From positions 62,001-126,000 of the forward strand of contig CALBSO010000109.1 of assembly GCA_937968015.1 (NCBI GenBank): a DNA stretch of 64,000 nucleotides. Direction: 5' to 3'. The translations under genes and the position numbers were made by a program. This document shows positions 34,034 to 42,548 of this stretch, piece by piece. The stretch comes from an uncultured Thermomicrobia bacterium (GTDB lineage: Bacteria > Chloroflexota > Chloroflexia > Thermomicrobiales > JALYUS01). The notes beneath the pieces are model-generated. The model had not been told where the DNA came from. It did no database searches and was given only the letters and a program-made list of their open reading frames with translations. Numbering within the stretch: position 1 is the stretch's first letter; each line of letters opens with the position of its first letter.

Positions 34034-34045
34034 CTACGTACGTAG
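34034..34045. promoter_or_regulatory. Putative MarR operator, CTACGTACGTAG
   Basis: Perfect 12-bp palindrome directly after the -10 box, extended by CAA and TTG on the flanks with one extra base. A dimeric regulator bound here would block the predicted start site, so autorepression by the MarR protein encoded downstream is likely. Confidence 0.6.
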
Positions 34046-34164
34046 TTGCTGAAGATAGATATGGTACTCCCGTTACCCTGAACATTTGCCTCATCGCAGT
34101 GTCTTATGTCATGTTCAGTGCCATGGTGGAGAATGGGTCTCGTAGATAAAAAGGAGTTCGGGAA

Positions 34165-34623
34165 ATGGCAACGCGATCAACAACCAAGTCCCAGGAAATC
34201 GTCCAATCGCTGCGTTCGATCATCACCCGCGTGACGGGTGATGCGAGCGGCGCGTGGATGGATCTCGATGTGACCATGCCGCAGATGAAAGTGCTCATGC
34301 TGCTGCGGGAGAACGGCGCGCTCAGGGTTGGCGTGCTCGCGCGGCACCTGACCGTTTCGACGCCGACGATTACGGGCATCGTTGATCGGCTCGTGCGTCA
34401 GGAACTCGTCCGGCGTGAAGATGATCCATCCGACCGGCGAGTTGTCCTCAATGTGCTGACCCCGAAGGGAGAGCACTTGATGGAGCGGCTGCGCCATCGC
34501 AGCGACGACGAACTGACGCGGATCGTTGGTGGCCTCACCGCGCAGGAGCAGACCGATCTGGGGCGCGCACTCAAGCGGCTCGAAGAAGCAATCGGCGGCC
34601 AAACCAGTGTCGCGGCCGGTTGA
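34165..34623 (+). CDS. MarR-family transcriptional regulator
   Basis: A 152-residue winged-helix protein with the MarR core: MPQMKVLMLLRENGALRVG, LARHLTVSTPTITGIVDRLV, and the wing RREDDPSDRRVVLNVLTPKG. The ends form the dimer helices. The ligand is unknown. AAGGAG lies 9 bases before the ATG. A promoter with an overlapping palindrome lies about 130 bases upstream. The stop TGA abuts a GCAATGA heptamer. Confidence 0.9.
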   Translation: MATRSTTKSQEIVQSLRSIITRVTGDASGAWMDLDVTMPQMKVLMLLRENGALRVGVLARHLTVSTPTITGIVDRLVRQELVRREDDPSDRRVVLNVLTPKGEHLMERLRHRSDDELTRIVGGLTAQEQTDLGRALKRLEEAIGGQTSVAAG

Positions 34624-34712
34624 GCAATGAGTGGGCGCCCTCCGGGCAGGAAGCGATGAGCAATGCGTGGGCAGATGCCCGAACCAATGCACAGTACTCA
34701 TTGCTCATTGCT
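34621..34712. repeat. GCAATGA heptamer element between marR and the metallohydrolase gene
   Basis: TGAGCAATGAG at 34621, a partial copy near 34656 and two inverted units TCATTGC at 34698-34711. The arms can pair. Between them is GGGCGCCCTCCGGGC. Here both flanking genes are on the plus strand, so the element is within a tandem pair. Confidence 0.7.
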
Positions 34713-34723
34713 TCGGTATCCGC

Positions 34724-35500
34724 GTGGCAACGCTGACCTTTCTTGGTACCGGGACGTCCACAGGTGTCCCAGTGATTGGACGGATCAGCCGCGCGAGCGA
34801 ATCGGATGATCCCCGCGATTGCCGTACCCGCTGTTCGGTGTGGATTCGGTTCGCGGATAACACCGACCTCTTGATTGACACCTCACCGGAGTTGCGGCTG
34901 CAGGCGCTGGCCGTTGGTCTGACGCATGTGGACGCCGTCCTCTTCACCCACGCGCATGCCGATCACACCGCCGGGTTGGACGACATGCGCGCCTTCAATT
35001 CCCTCCAGCAGGAAGTAATCCCGGTCTACGCGGACGCAACGGTGGAAGCGGCGTTGCATCAGCGCTTCGCCTATATTTTCGATGACCCGCCACTGCCGTT
35101 TTTCGGTGGCAAGCCCGCTCTCGCGCTCCATCGCATTGACGGCCCCTTCGCGATCAATGGTCATGCGGTCGTCCCCATTCCGGTGCCGCACGGGCGTACG
35201 ACCGTCCTCGGCTTCCGGTTCGGGCGATTCGCGTATGTGACGGACGCCGCGCAGGTGCCACCCGTCGCGCGCGATCTCCTGCGCGGGCTTGACCTACTCG
35301 TCCTCAACGCGCTCCGCGAGCGTCCGCACCCGGTACATCTCAGTATTGCCGAGGCGCTTGAAGTGATCGCGGACGTGGGGCCGAAACACGCCTACCTCAC
35401 GCACATGAGCGACGATGTGTTGCACGCCGAGGACGACGCCAAACTGCCCTCTGGCGTCCATTTCGCATTCGACGGCTTGCATGTGGAGGTCGCTGAGTAA
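34724..35500 (+). CDS. Metallo-beta-lactamase-fold phosphodiesterase (PhnP/RNase Z-like)
   Basis: A 258-residue protein starting VATLTFLGTGTSTGVPVIG, with CRTRCSVWIR, the zinc motif HAHADHTAGLDD, and then the PhnP-like elements HGRTTVLGFRFGRFAYVTDAA and LTHMSDDVLH. The layout is that of PhnP cyclic-phosphate phosphodiesterases and related MBL proteins; no phn genes are nearby, so the substrate is open. GTG start, with the conserved fold beginning at that codon. Its TAA stop lies inside a GTAACAA heptamer. Confidence 0.85.
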   Translation: MATLTFLGTGTSTGVPVIGRISRASESDDPRDCRTRCSVWIRFADNTDLLIDTSPELRLQALAVGLTHVDAVLFTHAHADHTAGLDDMRAFNSLQQEVIPVYADATVEAALHQRFAYIFDDPPLPFFGGKPALALHRIDGPFAINGHAVVPIPVPHGRTTVLGFRFGRFAYVTDAAQVPPVARDLLRGLDLLVLNALRERPHPVHLSIAEALEVIADVGPKHAYLTHMSDDVLHAEDDAKLPSGVHFAFDGLHVEVAE

Positions 35501-35583
35501 CAAGTAGCGAGTAACGAGTGACAAGTCCGAGATGTATACCTCTCTGTGTTGTTACTTTTACCTCGTTAATCGCTGCTTGCTAC
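35497..35583. repeat. Two-sided heptamer element ending both convergent genes
   Basis: Plus strand: GTAACAA GTAGCGA GTAACGA GTGACAA (35497-35524). Minus strand, from the other end: GTAGCAA GCAGCGA TTAACGA and further degenerate units. The metallohydrolase stop TAA is within the first plus-strand heptamer, and the subtilase stop TAG is within the first minus-strand heptamer. The arms can pair imperfectly. Confidence 0.8.
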
Positions 35584-37589
35584 TGCCCGTACCGCCATGC
35601 GACATAATGTTGGCCAACATTGCCCATCTCGACCTTGAATGGGTCCGGGTTGCTGGGTGTGTAGGTGAGGACACGCCGCTCGAAGGCCTGCACCAGCACG
35701 GTATTCGCCACGCCACCCACGGTTGCCGTCATCCAGTATGCCTCGGTGATGGGCAGGCCGACGACAAAGAACGTCGGATCAAAGAGCGGCCCGTCCACGG
35801 GTTGCCCGTTCTGAACCGTGATGCCGGTGCTGTTCAGATATTGCCAGAAGACGGAGGCGACCGTGTGATTCGTCTCTTTGATGAAGGTCGCTGTCGTGAC
35901 GCCCGTCGCGTCGCCACTCGTCGCCGTGCCGATTGAGCCGTCCGGGCGGACCTGCTCGGTAATCGTGCTGCCAATAGCACGCGGCGGGGCGGCGCGTACG
36001 CCGTTCATCGTCGCGTAGGTAATCGCGTTTGGTACACCGGGATCACCGGCAACAGCGACGGCGGCGGGCGCACGGGTCTCGCGGGTCACGTCGCCTGTCT
36101 GAATTTGCCCTGAGACCAACTCATTGACGAGCAGACCACTAGTGATCTGCCCGGTTTGTGGGTTGTTCAATTCCAGACGACCCTTGTCGAAGTACCAGAC
36201 CTGACGCAGGCCAACCGGCGCATCGGTGTAGGCCTCGATGCGATTGCTATTCACCTGCGGCCCCCAGATGAAACCCCGCTTCACCGCACCGGAGAGGACG
36301 GGGCCGTCGTAGCGATTGTAGGTCGTGGCGTACGGCGGTGGGCTTGATTGCGGCGTAGGCGAAGCCGTGACCTGGGCTACCTGAACCGCCTTCCCCGCGT
36401 CTACAAGGCCCGCGCCCGATTGCTGATCGGGGCCGGGCGCGCCGATGTCGCGCGCCGTGTTTTTGAGGATGACCAGCGCCTCTTCCTGTCTGAGACCGGG
36501 CCGTACACTCTGCATCAGCGCGACGATGCCGGAGACAATCGGTGCGGAAAATGATGTGCCGGAGGTTGCGAGAATGTCGTTACTCAACTCAGGAAGGAAG
36601 AAGGGGATATTCACGCCGGGCGCCGCCACATCCACCTTATTCACGATCGAAGTGAAACTGGCTGGGTTGTTGTTCTCGTCTGATGCGCCGACAGTGATGA
36701 CGTTCGCGTCGTCCGCCGGAAAATCCCGCTCGTGCGGGTCATTGCCCGCCGCCGTGACGACAGTCACGTTTTTCGAGCGCGCGTAGCCGATCGTGCGCGC
36801 GAGTGTGTCGGAATAATCCGTGCCACCAATGCTCAGGTTAATCACGGTCGCACCGTGATCTGTCGCCCAAGCAACGCCGTTCGCGACCGCCCGCGCGTCC
36901 CCGTTGCCATCCTTATCAATCGTCTTGATGGGCATTACCTTGATGTTCCATGCCACACCCGCCTGCCCGACGCCGTCATTGCCGCGTGCCGCGATGAGGA
37001 GGCTTACCTTTGTGCCATGCTGGATGTCCGAATCATCATTCACATTCGTTGTGCCATCAATACTATTGAATCCGGGCACAATCCGACCGCGAAGATCGGG
37101 ATGATTCAGAAAGACTCCCGAGTCAAGAACGGCAACGGTGACATTCGGCGACCCGGTGGTGATGTCCCACGCCGGCTCGAGATTGACGCTGCGCGTCCAG
37201 TATTCGCGCGCGTACAACGGGTCGTTCGGAACTTGCATGATGTGCATGCGGTAGTTCGGTTCGACCGCTCCAACCCGTGGATCGGCAAGCAGGCGCGCGT
37301 ACGTTTCCCGCTCTTCGGTCGGGCTTGTTCGTTCCTCGTAGCCATTTGCCGCTTTGAGATGGACGAGTGTGTCGGTGCCATTCAGATGTACGACTGGCGC
37401 GGTTGTGTTGTTGAGTGTGACGAGCAATGATCCCGGAACATGATCCCGCGCGAAGGGATCGAGCGCCCTGACTACGTGCGATGCCGGTATTGGTGTGTTG
37501 GCGAGCGCGCCGACGGGAAAGAGGAGGCCGAAAACGAGCACGAGCGCGATGAACGCCGTCACCCGAAGGCGAACACGAATCACGCACAC
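35580..37589 (-). CDS. Secreted subtilisin-like serine protease with C-terminal Chloroflexota domain
   Basis: A 669-residue S8 peptidase. Signal peptide (residues 1-30), an I9-like propeptide (about 50-115), then the catalytic domain with D156 (VAVLDSGV), H191 (DIQHGTKVS), oxyanion N283 (TAAGNDP) and S346 (GTSFSAPIVSG). From about 415 a second module begins (SGAVKRGFIWGP, RQVWYFDKGRLELNNP, VNELVSGQIQTGD) and ends ERRVLTYTPSNPDPF then GNVGQHYVAWRYG. I know this module from many secreted Chloroflexota proteins; function unknown. GTG start with AGGAAAGGA upstream. Likely extracellular. Confidence 0.92.
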   Translation of the reverse strand: MCVIRVRLRVTAFIALVLVFGLLFPVGALANTPIPASHVVRALDPFARDHVPGSLLVTLNNTTAPVVHLNGTDTLVHLKAANGYEERTSPTEERETYARLLADPRVGAVEPNYRMHIMQVPNDPLYAREYWTRSVNLEPAWDITTGSPNVTVAVLDSGVFLNHPDLRGRIVPGFNSIDGTTNVNDDSDIQHGTKVSLLIAARGNDGVGQAGVAWNIKVMPIKTIDKDGNGDARAVANGVAWATDHGATVINLSIGGTDYSDTLARTIGYARSKNVTVVTAAGNDPHERDFPADDANVITVGASDENNNPASFTSIVNKVDVAAPGVNIPFFLPELSNDILATSGTSFSAPIVSGIVALMQSVRPGLRQEEALVILKNTARDIGAPGPDQQSGAGLVDAGKAVQVAQVTASPTPQSSPPPYATTYNRYDGPVLSGAVKRGFIWGPQVNSNRIEAYTDAPVGLRQVWYFDKGRLELNNPQTGQITSGLLVNELVSGQIQTGDVTRETRAPAAVAVAGDPGVPNAITYATMNGVRAAPPRAIGSTITEQVRPDGSIGTATSGDATGVTTATFIKETNHTVASVFWQYLNSTGITVQNGQPVDGPLFDPTFFVVGLPITEAYWMTATVGGVANTVLVQAFERRVLTYTPSNPDPFKVEMGNVGQHYVAWRYGQ

Positions 37590-37739
37590 TATCCTTTCCT
37601 CGGAAAACGCGGCCGCACGAGAACCCGTGTTCCCTCACCCCTGCGAGAGCCTACCAGACGACTGTAGACTTGACAATATTTTCATGCGGTACAGGGACAG
37701 ATCGGTTCAGACATGACGGCATCGGGCGCGCGAGGATGC

Positions 37740-37745
37740 TATACT
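37740..37745 (+). promoter_or_regulatory. -10 box TATACT placed for a leaderless cinA transcript
   Basis: GCTATACTCT with only 8 bases between TATACT and the cinA ATG. Transcription would begin at or next to the A of the ATG. No ribosome binding site precedes that ATG. Confidence 0.6.
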
Positions 37746-37753
37746 CTCCCGTC

Positions 37754-38293
37754 ATGGATACCGTCCGCGCCCTCTACGGGCGCACCGCCGCAACAGCCGA
37801 CGATCCGCCTGGCAACGACGCGATTGATGCGGGTATCGGCGCGCTCCTCGTTCGCCATGGCTGCACGATTGCCACCGCTGAGTCGTGTACCGGCGGTCTC
37901 GTCGCCGCGCGCATCACCGGCGTGAGCGGCAGTAGCGCATACTTCCTCGGCGGTATCGTCTCGTACTCCAATGACGCGAAACACCGCCTGCTCGGTGTGC
38001 CCGAATTGATGCTTGAGCGGTATGGCGCGGTGAGCGTGGATGTCGCGCTCGCAATGGCGCGTGGTGTTCGTCGAAAGGTCGGGACGGACATCGGCATTGC
38101 CACGACCGGTATCGCCGGGCCGACCGGCGCGACTCCGACGAAGCCGGTCGGTCTCGTCTATATCGCGCTTGCCGCCGATGGCGTTGAGCGATGCCAGCGG
38201 TATTTTTGGACAGGAGACCGCTTGGCCAATATCACGGCATCCGCTGAGGCGGCGCTCCGCCTCGTTCGCTCCTATCTTGAGGAACTCCATTGA
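37754..38293 (+). CDS. CinA C-terminal domain protein (nicotinamide-nucleotide amidase)
   Basis: A 179-residue stand-alone CinA_C (PncC) domain: TAESCTGGLVAARITGVSGS, YFLGGIVSYSNDAK, and TTGIAGPTGATPTKPVG. PncC deamidates nicotinamide mononucleotide in NAD recycling. There is no N-terminal CinA/MoCF domain. The TGA overlaps the TTG start of the M16 peptidase gene. The ATG is nearly leaderless relative to a TATACT box. Confidence 0.9.
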   Translation: MDTVRALYGRTAATADDPPGNDAIDAGIGALLVRHGCTIATAESCTGGLVAARITGVSGSSAYFLGGIVSYSNDAKHRLLGVPELMLERYGAVSVDVALAMARGVRRKVGTDIGIATTGIAGPTGATPTKPVGLVYIALAADGVERCQRYFWTGDRLANITASAEAALRLVRSYLEELH

Positions 38294-39573
38294 GTAGCCA
38301 GCCGATGTACCAGAAGACGACACTCCCGAACGGCGTTCGCGTCGTCACGAGCAGCATGGAGCATGTGCGCTCCGCGACGTTGCATGTCAACTATCGTGTT
38401 GGCTCGCGGGATGAGAGGGACGATCAGGCCGGTATCGCCCACTTCATCGAGCACATGGTCTTTAAGGGGACGAAGCGCCGCCCGCAATCGAGCGCGATCA
38501 CCGAAGAGATCGAAGGGATCGGCGGCAATATTGACGCAGGGACGAGCCGCGAAACGACCTCATACTCCGTCCGCGTGCCGTATGATGCCTTGCAGACCGG
38601 TTTCGATGTGCTGGCCGACATGCTGCGTGGCTCACTCTTCCGAGAGGACGATGTCGAGAAGGAGCGCGAAGTCATCACCGAGGAGATCCGGGGTATCAAT
38701 GACATCCCGGATGAGGTCGTTGGCGAATTGATAGACCGTCTCGTCTGGGACGGCGCGGCGGTTGGTCGGCCCATTGCCGGCTCGGAGGGGACCGTTGCAC
38801 GGCTGACGCGCGACGACTTGACGGCCTTCCTCATGACACGGTACGCACCGGAACGGTTGGTGATTTCAGCGGCAGGGAAAATCGCGCATGATGATGTCGT
38901 CGCGCTCGCGAACGCGGCATTCGGCGATCTCGCGCCGGCAACCCTGCCTCCCGACGCGCCGTTTTTACCGCCGGCGCAAACGAGGCCGCGCGTCGCGCTC
39001 GTTGGCCGGGAGATCGAGCAGGCAAACCTGAGCCTTGCCGTGCAGGCAATTTCCTATTCCGACCCGCGTAAATACGCGCAGTATCTCCTGCATATCATCC
39101 TCGGCGGCACGATGAGCAGCCGACTCTTTCTGCGCATCCGCGAAGACCTCGGCCTTGCCTACCACGTCGGCTCGTACTTCCCGACGCTCGTGGATGTCGG
39201 GTGGGGGACGATCTATGCGGGTGTGGACCCCGATCGCGCCGAGCACACCGTCACGGCGATCCTCGATGAACTCGTCCGTCTGCGGACGGAGCCGGTGACG
39301 CCAACCGAATTCGAGCGCGCGCGCCGCTACGTGACCGGCAGCCTGTTGATGGGGTTGGAGGGCAGCGCGCCGGTCGCCTCGTGGATCGGCATGCGTGAAT
39401 TGCTGCTGGGGGACATCCTGACGCCAGAAGATGTGGTCGCGCACTATAACGCCGTGACGATTGAGGACGTACAAGCCCTCGCCTGCGATCTCTTCCTCCC
39501 CGAACGCCTCAACCTCGCCATCGTCGGCCCCTACGAGGATGACAGCCGCTTCCGCGCCCTCATTGGGGCGTGA
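38290..39573 (+). CDS. M16-family zinc peptidase
   Basis: A 427-residue pitrilysin-type protease of the bacterial processing-peptidase group (PqqL/YmxG-like). Inverted zinc motif HFIEH (H51, E54, H55) with the third ligand E131 in EREVITEEIRG at the expected 76-residue distance. The C-terminal half is the non-catalytic M16 domain (EDLGLAYHVGSYFPT; YVTGSLLMGLEGS). TTG start overlapping the cinA stop, with GAGGA 6 bases before; an ATG 5 codons later is an alternative. It ends 12 bases before the convergent GT1 gene. Confidence 0.92.
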   Translation: MSSQPMYQKTTLPNGVRVVTSSMEHVRSATLHVNYRVGSRDERDDQAGIAHFIEHMVFKGTKRRPQSSAITEEIEGIGGNIDAGTSRETTSYSVRVPYDALQTGFDVLADMLRGSLFREDDVEKEREVITEEIRGINDIPDEVVGELIDRLVWDGAAVGRPIAGSEGTVARLTRDDLTAFLMTRYAPERLVISAAGKIAHDDVVALANAAFGDLAPATLPPDAPFLPPAQTRPRVALVGREIEQANLSLAVQAISYSDPRKYAQYLLHIILGGTMSSRLFLRIREDLGLAYHVGSYFPTLVDVGWGTIYAGVDPDRAEHTVTAILDELVRLRTEPVTPTEFERARRYVTGSLLMGLEGSAPVASWIGMRELLLGDILTPEDVVAHYNAVTIEDVQALACDLFLPERLNLAIVGPYEDDSRFRALIGA

Positions 39574-39585
39574 CGACGTGGCGTC

Positions 39586-40770
39586 CTATTTCGCGTCCAT
39601 CAGTGGCTGACGCTCGCGGACGAGCCGCTCCAGTAACTCGACTGCATATTCGAGTCCCGGCAGCGCCTGCGCCTCGTCCCGCAACCGCTCGGCGTTTTGC
39701 CGGTAGCGCGGATCATGCAACAGTGTCCGGGTCGCCTCACGAATTGCGTCAGGCGTGCGCTCATGCGGTGCGATGATCCGCGCCAGGCCGAGTGCGGCGC
39801 ACCGTCGCGCGTTATCGGGCATATCGGCGGCGATCGGGATGATGACCATTGGCAAGCCATGGTCAATCGCGGTTCTGACCGTTCCGGAGCCGCCGTGGGT
39901 AATGATGATGTGGCAGTGTGGGAAAATCAAACTTTGCGGGATGTAGCGTTCGATGTGGACCTGCGGCGGTTGCTCCCCGAAGTCGGCGGGATCATGACCG
40001 GGGCCGAGCGTGACGATGAGATTGAAGGGTTCGTCACGTAGCGCGGCGAGGATCGCCGAGAAGACATCAGGAGTACGGTTATACGCGGTACCGAGAGTCG
40101 CGTAGACGGTAGGGCGCTCCGGCAACTGCTCGACCCACGCCGGTAACTGTGTGTCGCCGGGTCGGTCGAGGTCGAAACTGATATGCCGGATGGCGTGGGC
40201 GGTCTCTGGCAAAGGCGTTGCCGTATCTTGATACCTCGGTGGGAAGGGGACGAGCAGCAAATAGCGATAGAGCATGTCGAGATTCGGGTCGGGTGGCAGG
40301 CCGATGGAGGCGCGCAGCCGGTCGAGTGGCGGGGCGAGTAATTGATGCAGGGAGGATCGAAAGGCCGAAATCTGCACTGCGGCATGGGGTAGACCCAGGT
40401 GTTCCGCTACCGCGCATGCGCCGAACTCCGAGGTCTCCCGCACCAGTACATCCGGGTGCCAGCCACTGGCAATCGCCAACAACTCTGGCAGGTCGCGCTC
40501 CGCCCTCGGTACGAAATGATTGACGAAAACAGACGCGGACTGCTCAGGCTCCGCCGGTTGGGGTGTTCCCTCACGCGATTCCTGTGATTCCTTCAGCCAA
40601 TCATCAATGCCTACCGGGAAGCAGCGAAAGCCATGTTCCGTGATGATCGAACAGAAGATGGGCGTACTCGCAAACGCGACTTCATGCCCAGCCTCCATTA
40701 ATGCACGGGCGAATGGCGCGAGGGGTCGCCAATGGCCCGTGCCTGCCTGAGTCGTGAACAATGCACGCAT
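39586..40770 (-). CDS. GT1-family (MGT-type) glycosyltransferase
   Basis: A 394-residue GT-B enzyme. The N-terminus MRALFTTQAGTGHWRPLAPFA has the acceptor-side motif GTGHWRP, and the C-terminal NDP-sugar site reads YIPQSLIFPHCHIIITHGGSGTVRTAIDHGLPMVIIPIAAD in segments (PHCHIIITHGGSGT; GLPMVIIPIAADMPDNA). Such enzymes glycosylate macrolides, lipids or other small molecules. No biosynthetic cluster surrounds it, so the acceptor is unknown; detoxification by glycosylation is a guess. Confidence 0.87.
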   Translation of the reverse strand: MRALFTTQAGTGHWRPLAPFARALMEAGHEVAFASTPIFCSIITEHGFRCFPVGIDDWLKESQESREGTPQPAEPEQSASVFVNHFVPRAERDLPELLAIASGWHPDVLVRETSEFGACAVAEHLGLPHAAVQISAFRSSLHQLLAPPLDRLRASIGLPPDPNLDMLYRYLLLVPFPPRYQDTATPLPETAHAIRHISFDLDRPGDTQLPAWVEQLPERPTVYATLGTAYNRTPDVFSAILAALRDEPFNLIVTLGPGHDPADFGEQPPQVHIERYIPQSLIFPHCHIIITHGGSGTVRTAIDHGLPMVIIPIAADMPDNARRCAALGLARIIAPHERTPDAIREATRTLLHDPRYRQNAERLRDEAQALPGLEYAVELLERLVRERQPLMDAK

Positions 40771-40864
40771 GCGCTACTCTCTGTGCTGGCAATCCATTCG
40801 CGCACCGCTTACTGGGGGAAGTCTTCCCGCTCAGCACTCAGCACGTTTCACTCAACCCTTTTCG

Positions 40865-42115
40865 TTAGAGCCAGCCGCGTTGGGAGAGCCATTCGGCGCC
40901 GAGGCGACCAAGCGTGACGGCGCCGTTCGCGTCCATCTCGATGCGCGCGCGCTCGAATAATTGCGCCGTGACCTTGCGACCGTCTTTGGTGGTGTACGGG
41001 CCTTCTTCGGCAATCGGCGCACCGAAGACATCGCTATCACCGTTCGCGGCGTACCACTGGAGGATGCCGCCCGAGATGCTGTGCCCGGTCGCGGCGACGT
41101 ATCGGTTCTTTGCGGTGCTATCGAATGCCGCAACCGTATCGTACGGGCCGTTGACTTCCGCGAACCACGAACCGAGCGGTGCGAGCACGACGCTGTTGCT
41201 ATCCGGTAGGTACTCAACGAGCACCCGCTCGAAGTACTGGTAAATATGCTGCCCGTCGTCCGCCTTGCGCACAAATACTTCGGAGAGCGGAAAACCGAGG
41301 GCCGGGATGCCGCCTTTGGCTTTCCAGAACTTGGCAATCACATCGGGCATGTTGTGGCCCGTCTGCGCGATGAATGTGTAGCCGGGTCCGAGGTCGGTCG
41401 TGCGGTCGAGCGGGGGTGACGCGGAGACGCCGAGAACCGGGACGCTGCTCAGATCAATGCCGCCCTTCGGCGCGCTGACCGACTTGGGGGGGGGTTGCGA
41501 CGCGGTACTGGTGGCGGAACCATCATCCACGAGCCAGAGGAACGTGACGTCTACATAATCAGGACTATCCCCTAACCCGAGATCGGCGTACGTCCCGTCG
41601 CCGATGTCAATGCCGCACGGGACGGTGACGGTCAGGCCCGTGCCGCTCTTCCCGCCGTTGTAGCCGCTGTCGTAGGCTGCTTTCGCTTCCGGTACGCCGC
41701 GCGGAATGCCCTTGTATGTGCGCACGTCACTCGGATTCCAGTAGTCGTCGTCATTGTTCCATGGCCCGATGTCCAGAACAGGGGCGGTCACGCTCTTGCC
41801 CTTGTAGGCGATCCTGACCGTCTTGTTCAGCGCTTTGACGGATGGGAGGGCGACAAAATGATCGTTCGGGGTGATCACATGCCCCGATGAGGTCGTCCCG
41901 CCGACGAGACCCTCGCGCGTTGCGTACACGCGAAACGTCACGCTCGACGCGCTCTCGGCCACGATCGTGGGGGATACGCTCGATGCATTCGCGGGGGCTG
42001 CCGCGACAGGGTCTGCCACGAGAAAAGGAACGCCGCTGACTATGGCTGCGAGGGTAATGAGCATCAGGCGGACGACGCTGGTCCCGGATTCGCGCCTCAT
42101 GCGGACGATCCGCAT
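40865..42115 (-). CDS. Secreted protein with double-psi barrel-like and LGFP-type repeat domains
   Basis: A 416-residue exported protein. Signal peptide with a basic start and a hydrophobic core ending near ADPVAAA (about residue 41). The N-terminal domain includes VTAPVLDIGPWNNDDDYW, as in RlpA-like double-psi barrels. After a Ser/Pro linker come two or more LGFP-like segments (AKGGIPALGFPLSEVF; DVFGAPIAEEGPY; LGRLGAEWLSQRGWL). Cell-wall attachment is likely. The ATG at 42115 is preceded by GGGGAGG; GTG codons further up are less likely. Confidence 0.75.
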   Translation of the reverse strand: MRIVRMRRESGTSVVRLMLITLAAIVSGVPFLVADPVAAAPANASSVSPTIVAESASSVTFRVYATREGLVGGTTSSGHVITPNDHFVALPSVKALNKTVRIAYKGKSVTAPVLDIGPWNNDDDYWNPSDVRTYKGIPRGVPEAKAAYDSGYNGGKSGTGLTVTVPCGIDIGDGTYADLGLGDSPDYVDVTFLWLVDDGSATSTASQPPPKSVSAPKGGIDLSSVPVLGVSASPPLDRTTDLGPGYTFIAQTGHNMPDVIAKFWKAKGGIPALGFPLSEVFVRKADDGQHIYQYFERVLVEYLPDSNSVVLAPLGSWFAEVNGPYDTVAAFDSTAKNRYVAATGHSISGGILQWYAANGDSDVFGAPIAEEGPYTTKDGRKVTAQLFERARIEMDANGAVTLGRLGAEWLSQRGWL

Positions 42116-42548
42116 CCCTACCTCCCCAACGCGCACCACCACACCGAAACGGTTTGTGTAGCAGTGCTCCCCGGATGCCGTCTGGCGCGTTCACACTGGT
42201 TTTCCCCAAACCAGTATTCGCGAACGCACGGTGCAACGCTCCATACGATAACACGGGCGCGCATCTGATGCAAATTCCACCTGTTCTGCACGCGTCCACC
42301 CGTCACATCGGCGCGACGACCATTGTCTCCATCTGCACAATCGGAAGGATTGCGGATGCATCGGCGGTGAACGAAACCCGGTTGCATCTTCTGGGGGGCA
42401 CGACAGCGCGCGCCACTGCGGATTAGAATGGGGAACCGAAGCCTCGGCCTCCTCCCGTCACTCCGGCGTGGGAAGGGGGAGGGAAAACAAGGGTCGAAAC
42501 GGGATTCCCCTTCCATGAAGGGGAGGGGTTAGGAGGTAGGCAACCCCC
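42116..42548. other. Intergenic region between divergent genes, with palindromic repeats
   Basis: About 430 bases. A hairpin ACTGGTTT-TCCCC-AAACCAGT lies at 42195-42215. Near 42440-42540 are repeats of the CCTCCCCTTCC family, including CCCCTTC-CAT-GAAGGGG (42507-42523) and a segment that ends GGGGTTAGGAGGTAGGC. The AGGAGG in this repeat is the nearest ribosome-binding-like sequence to the MFS gene. No gene or tRNA is seen. Confidence 0.6.

Noticed and set aside
37671..37676. TTGACA upstream of cinA as a -35 box
   Set aside because: It is about 63 bases before TATACT, and nothing like a -10 lies at 16-18 bases.
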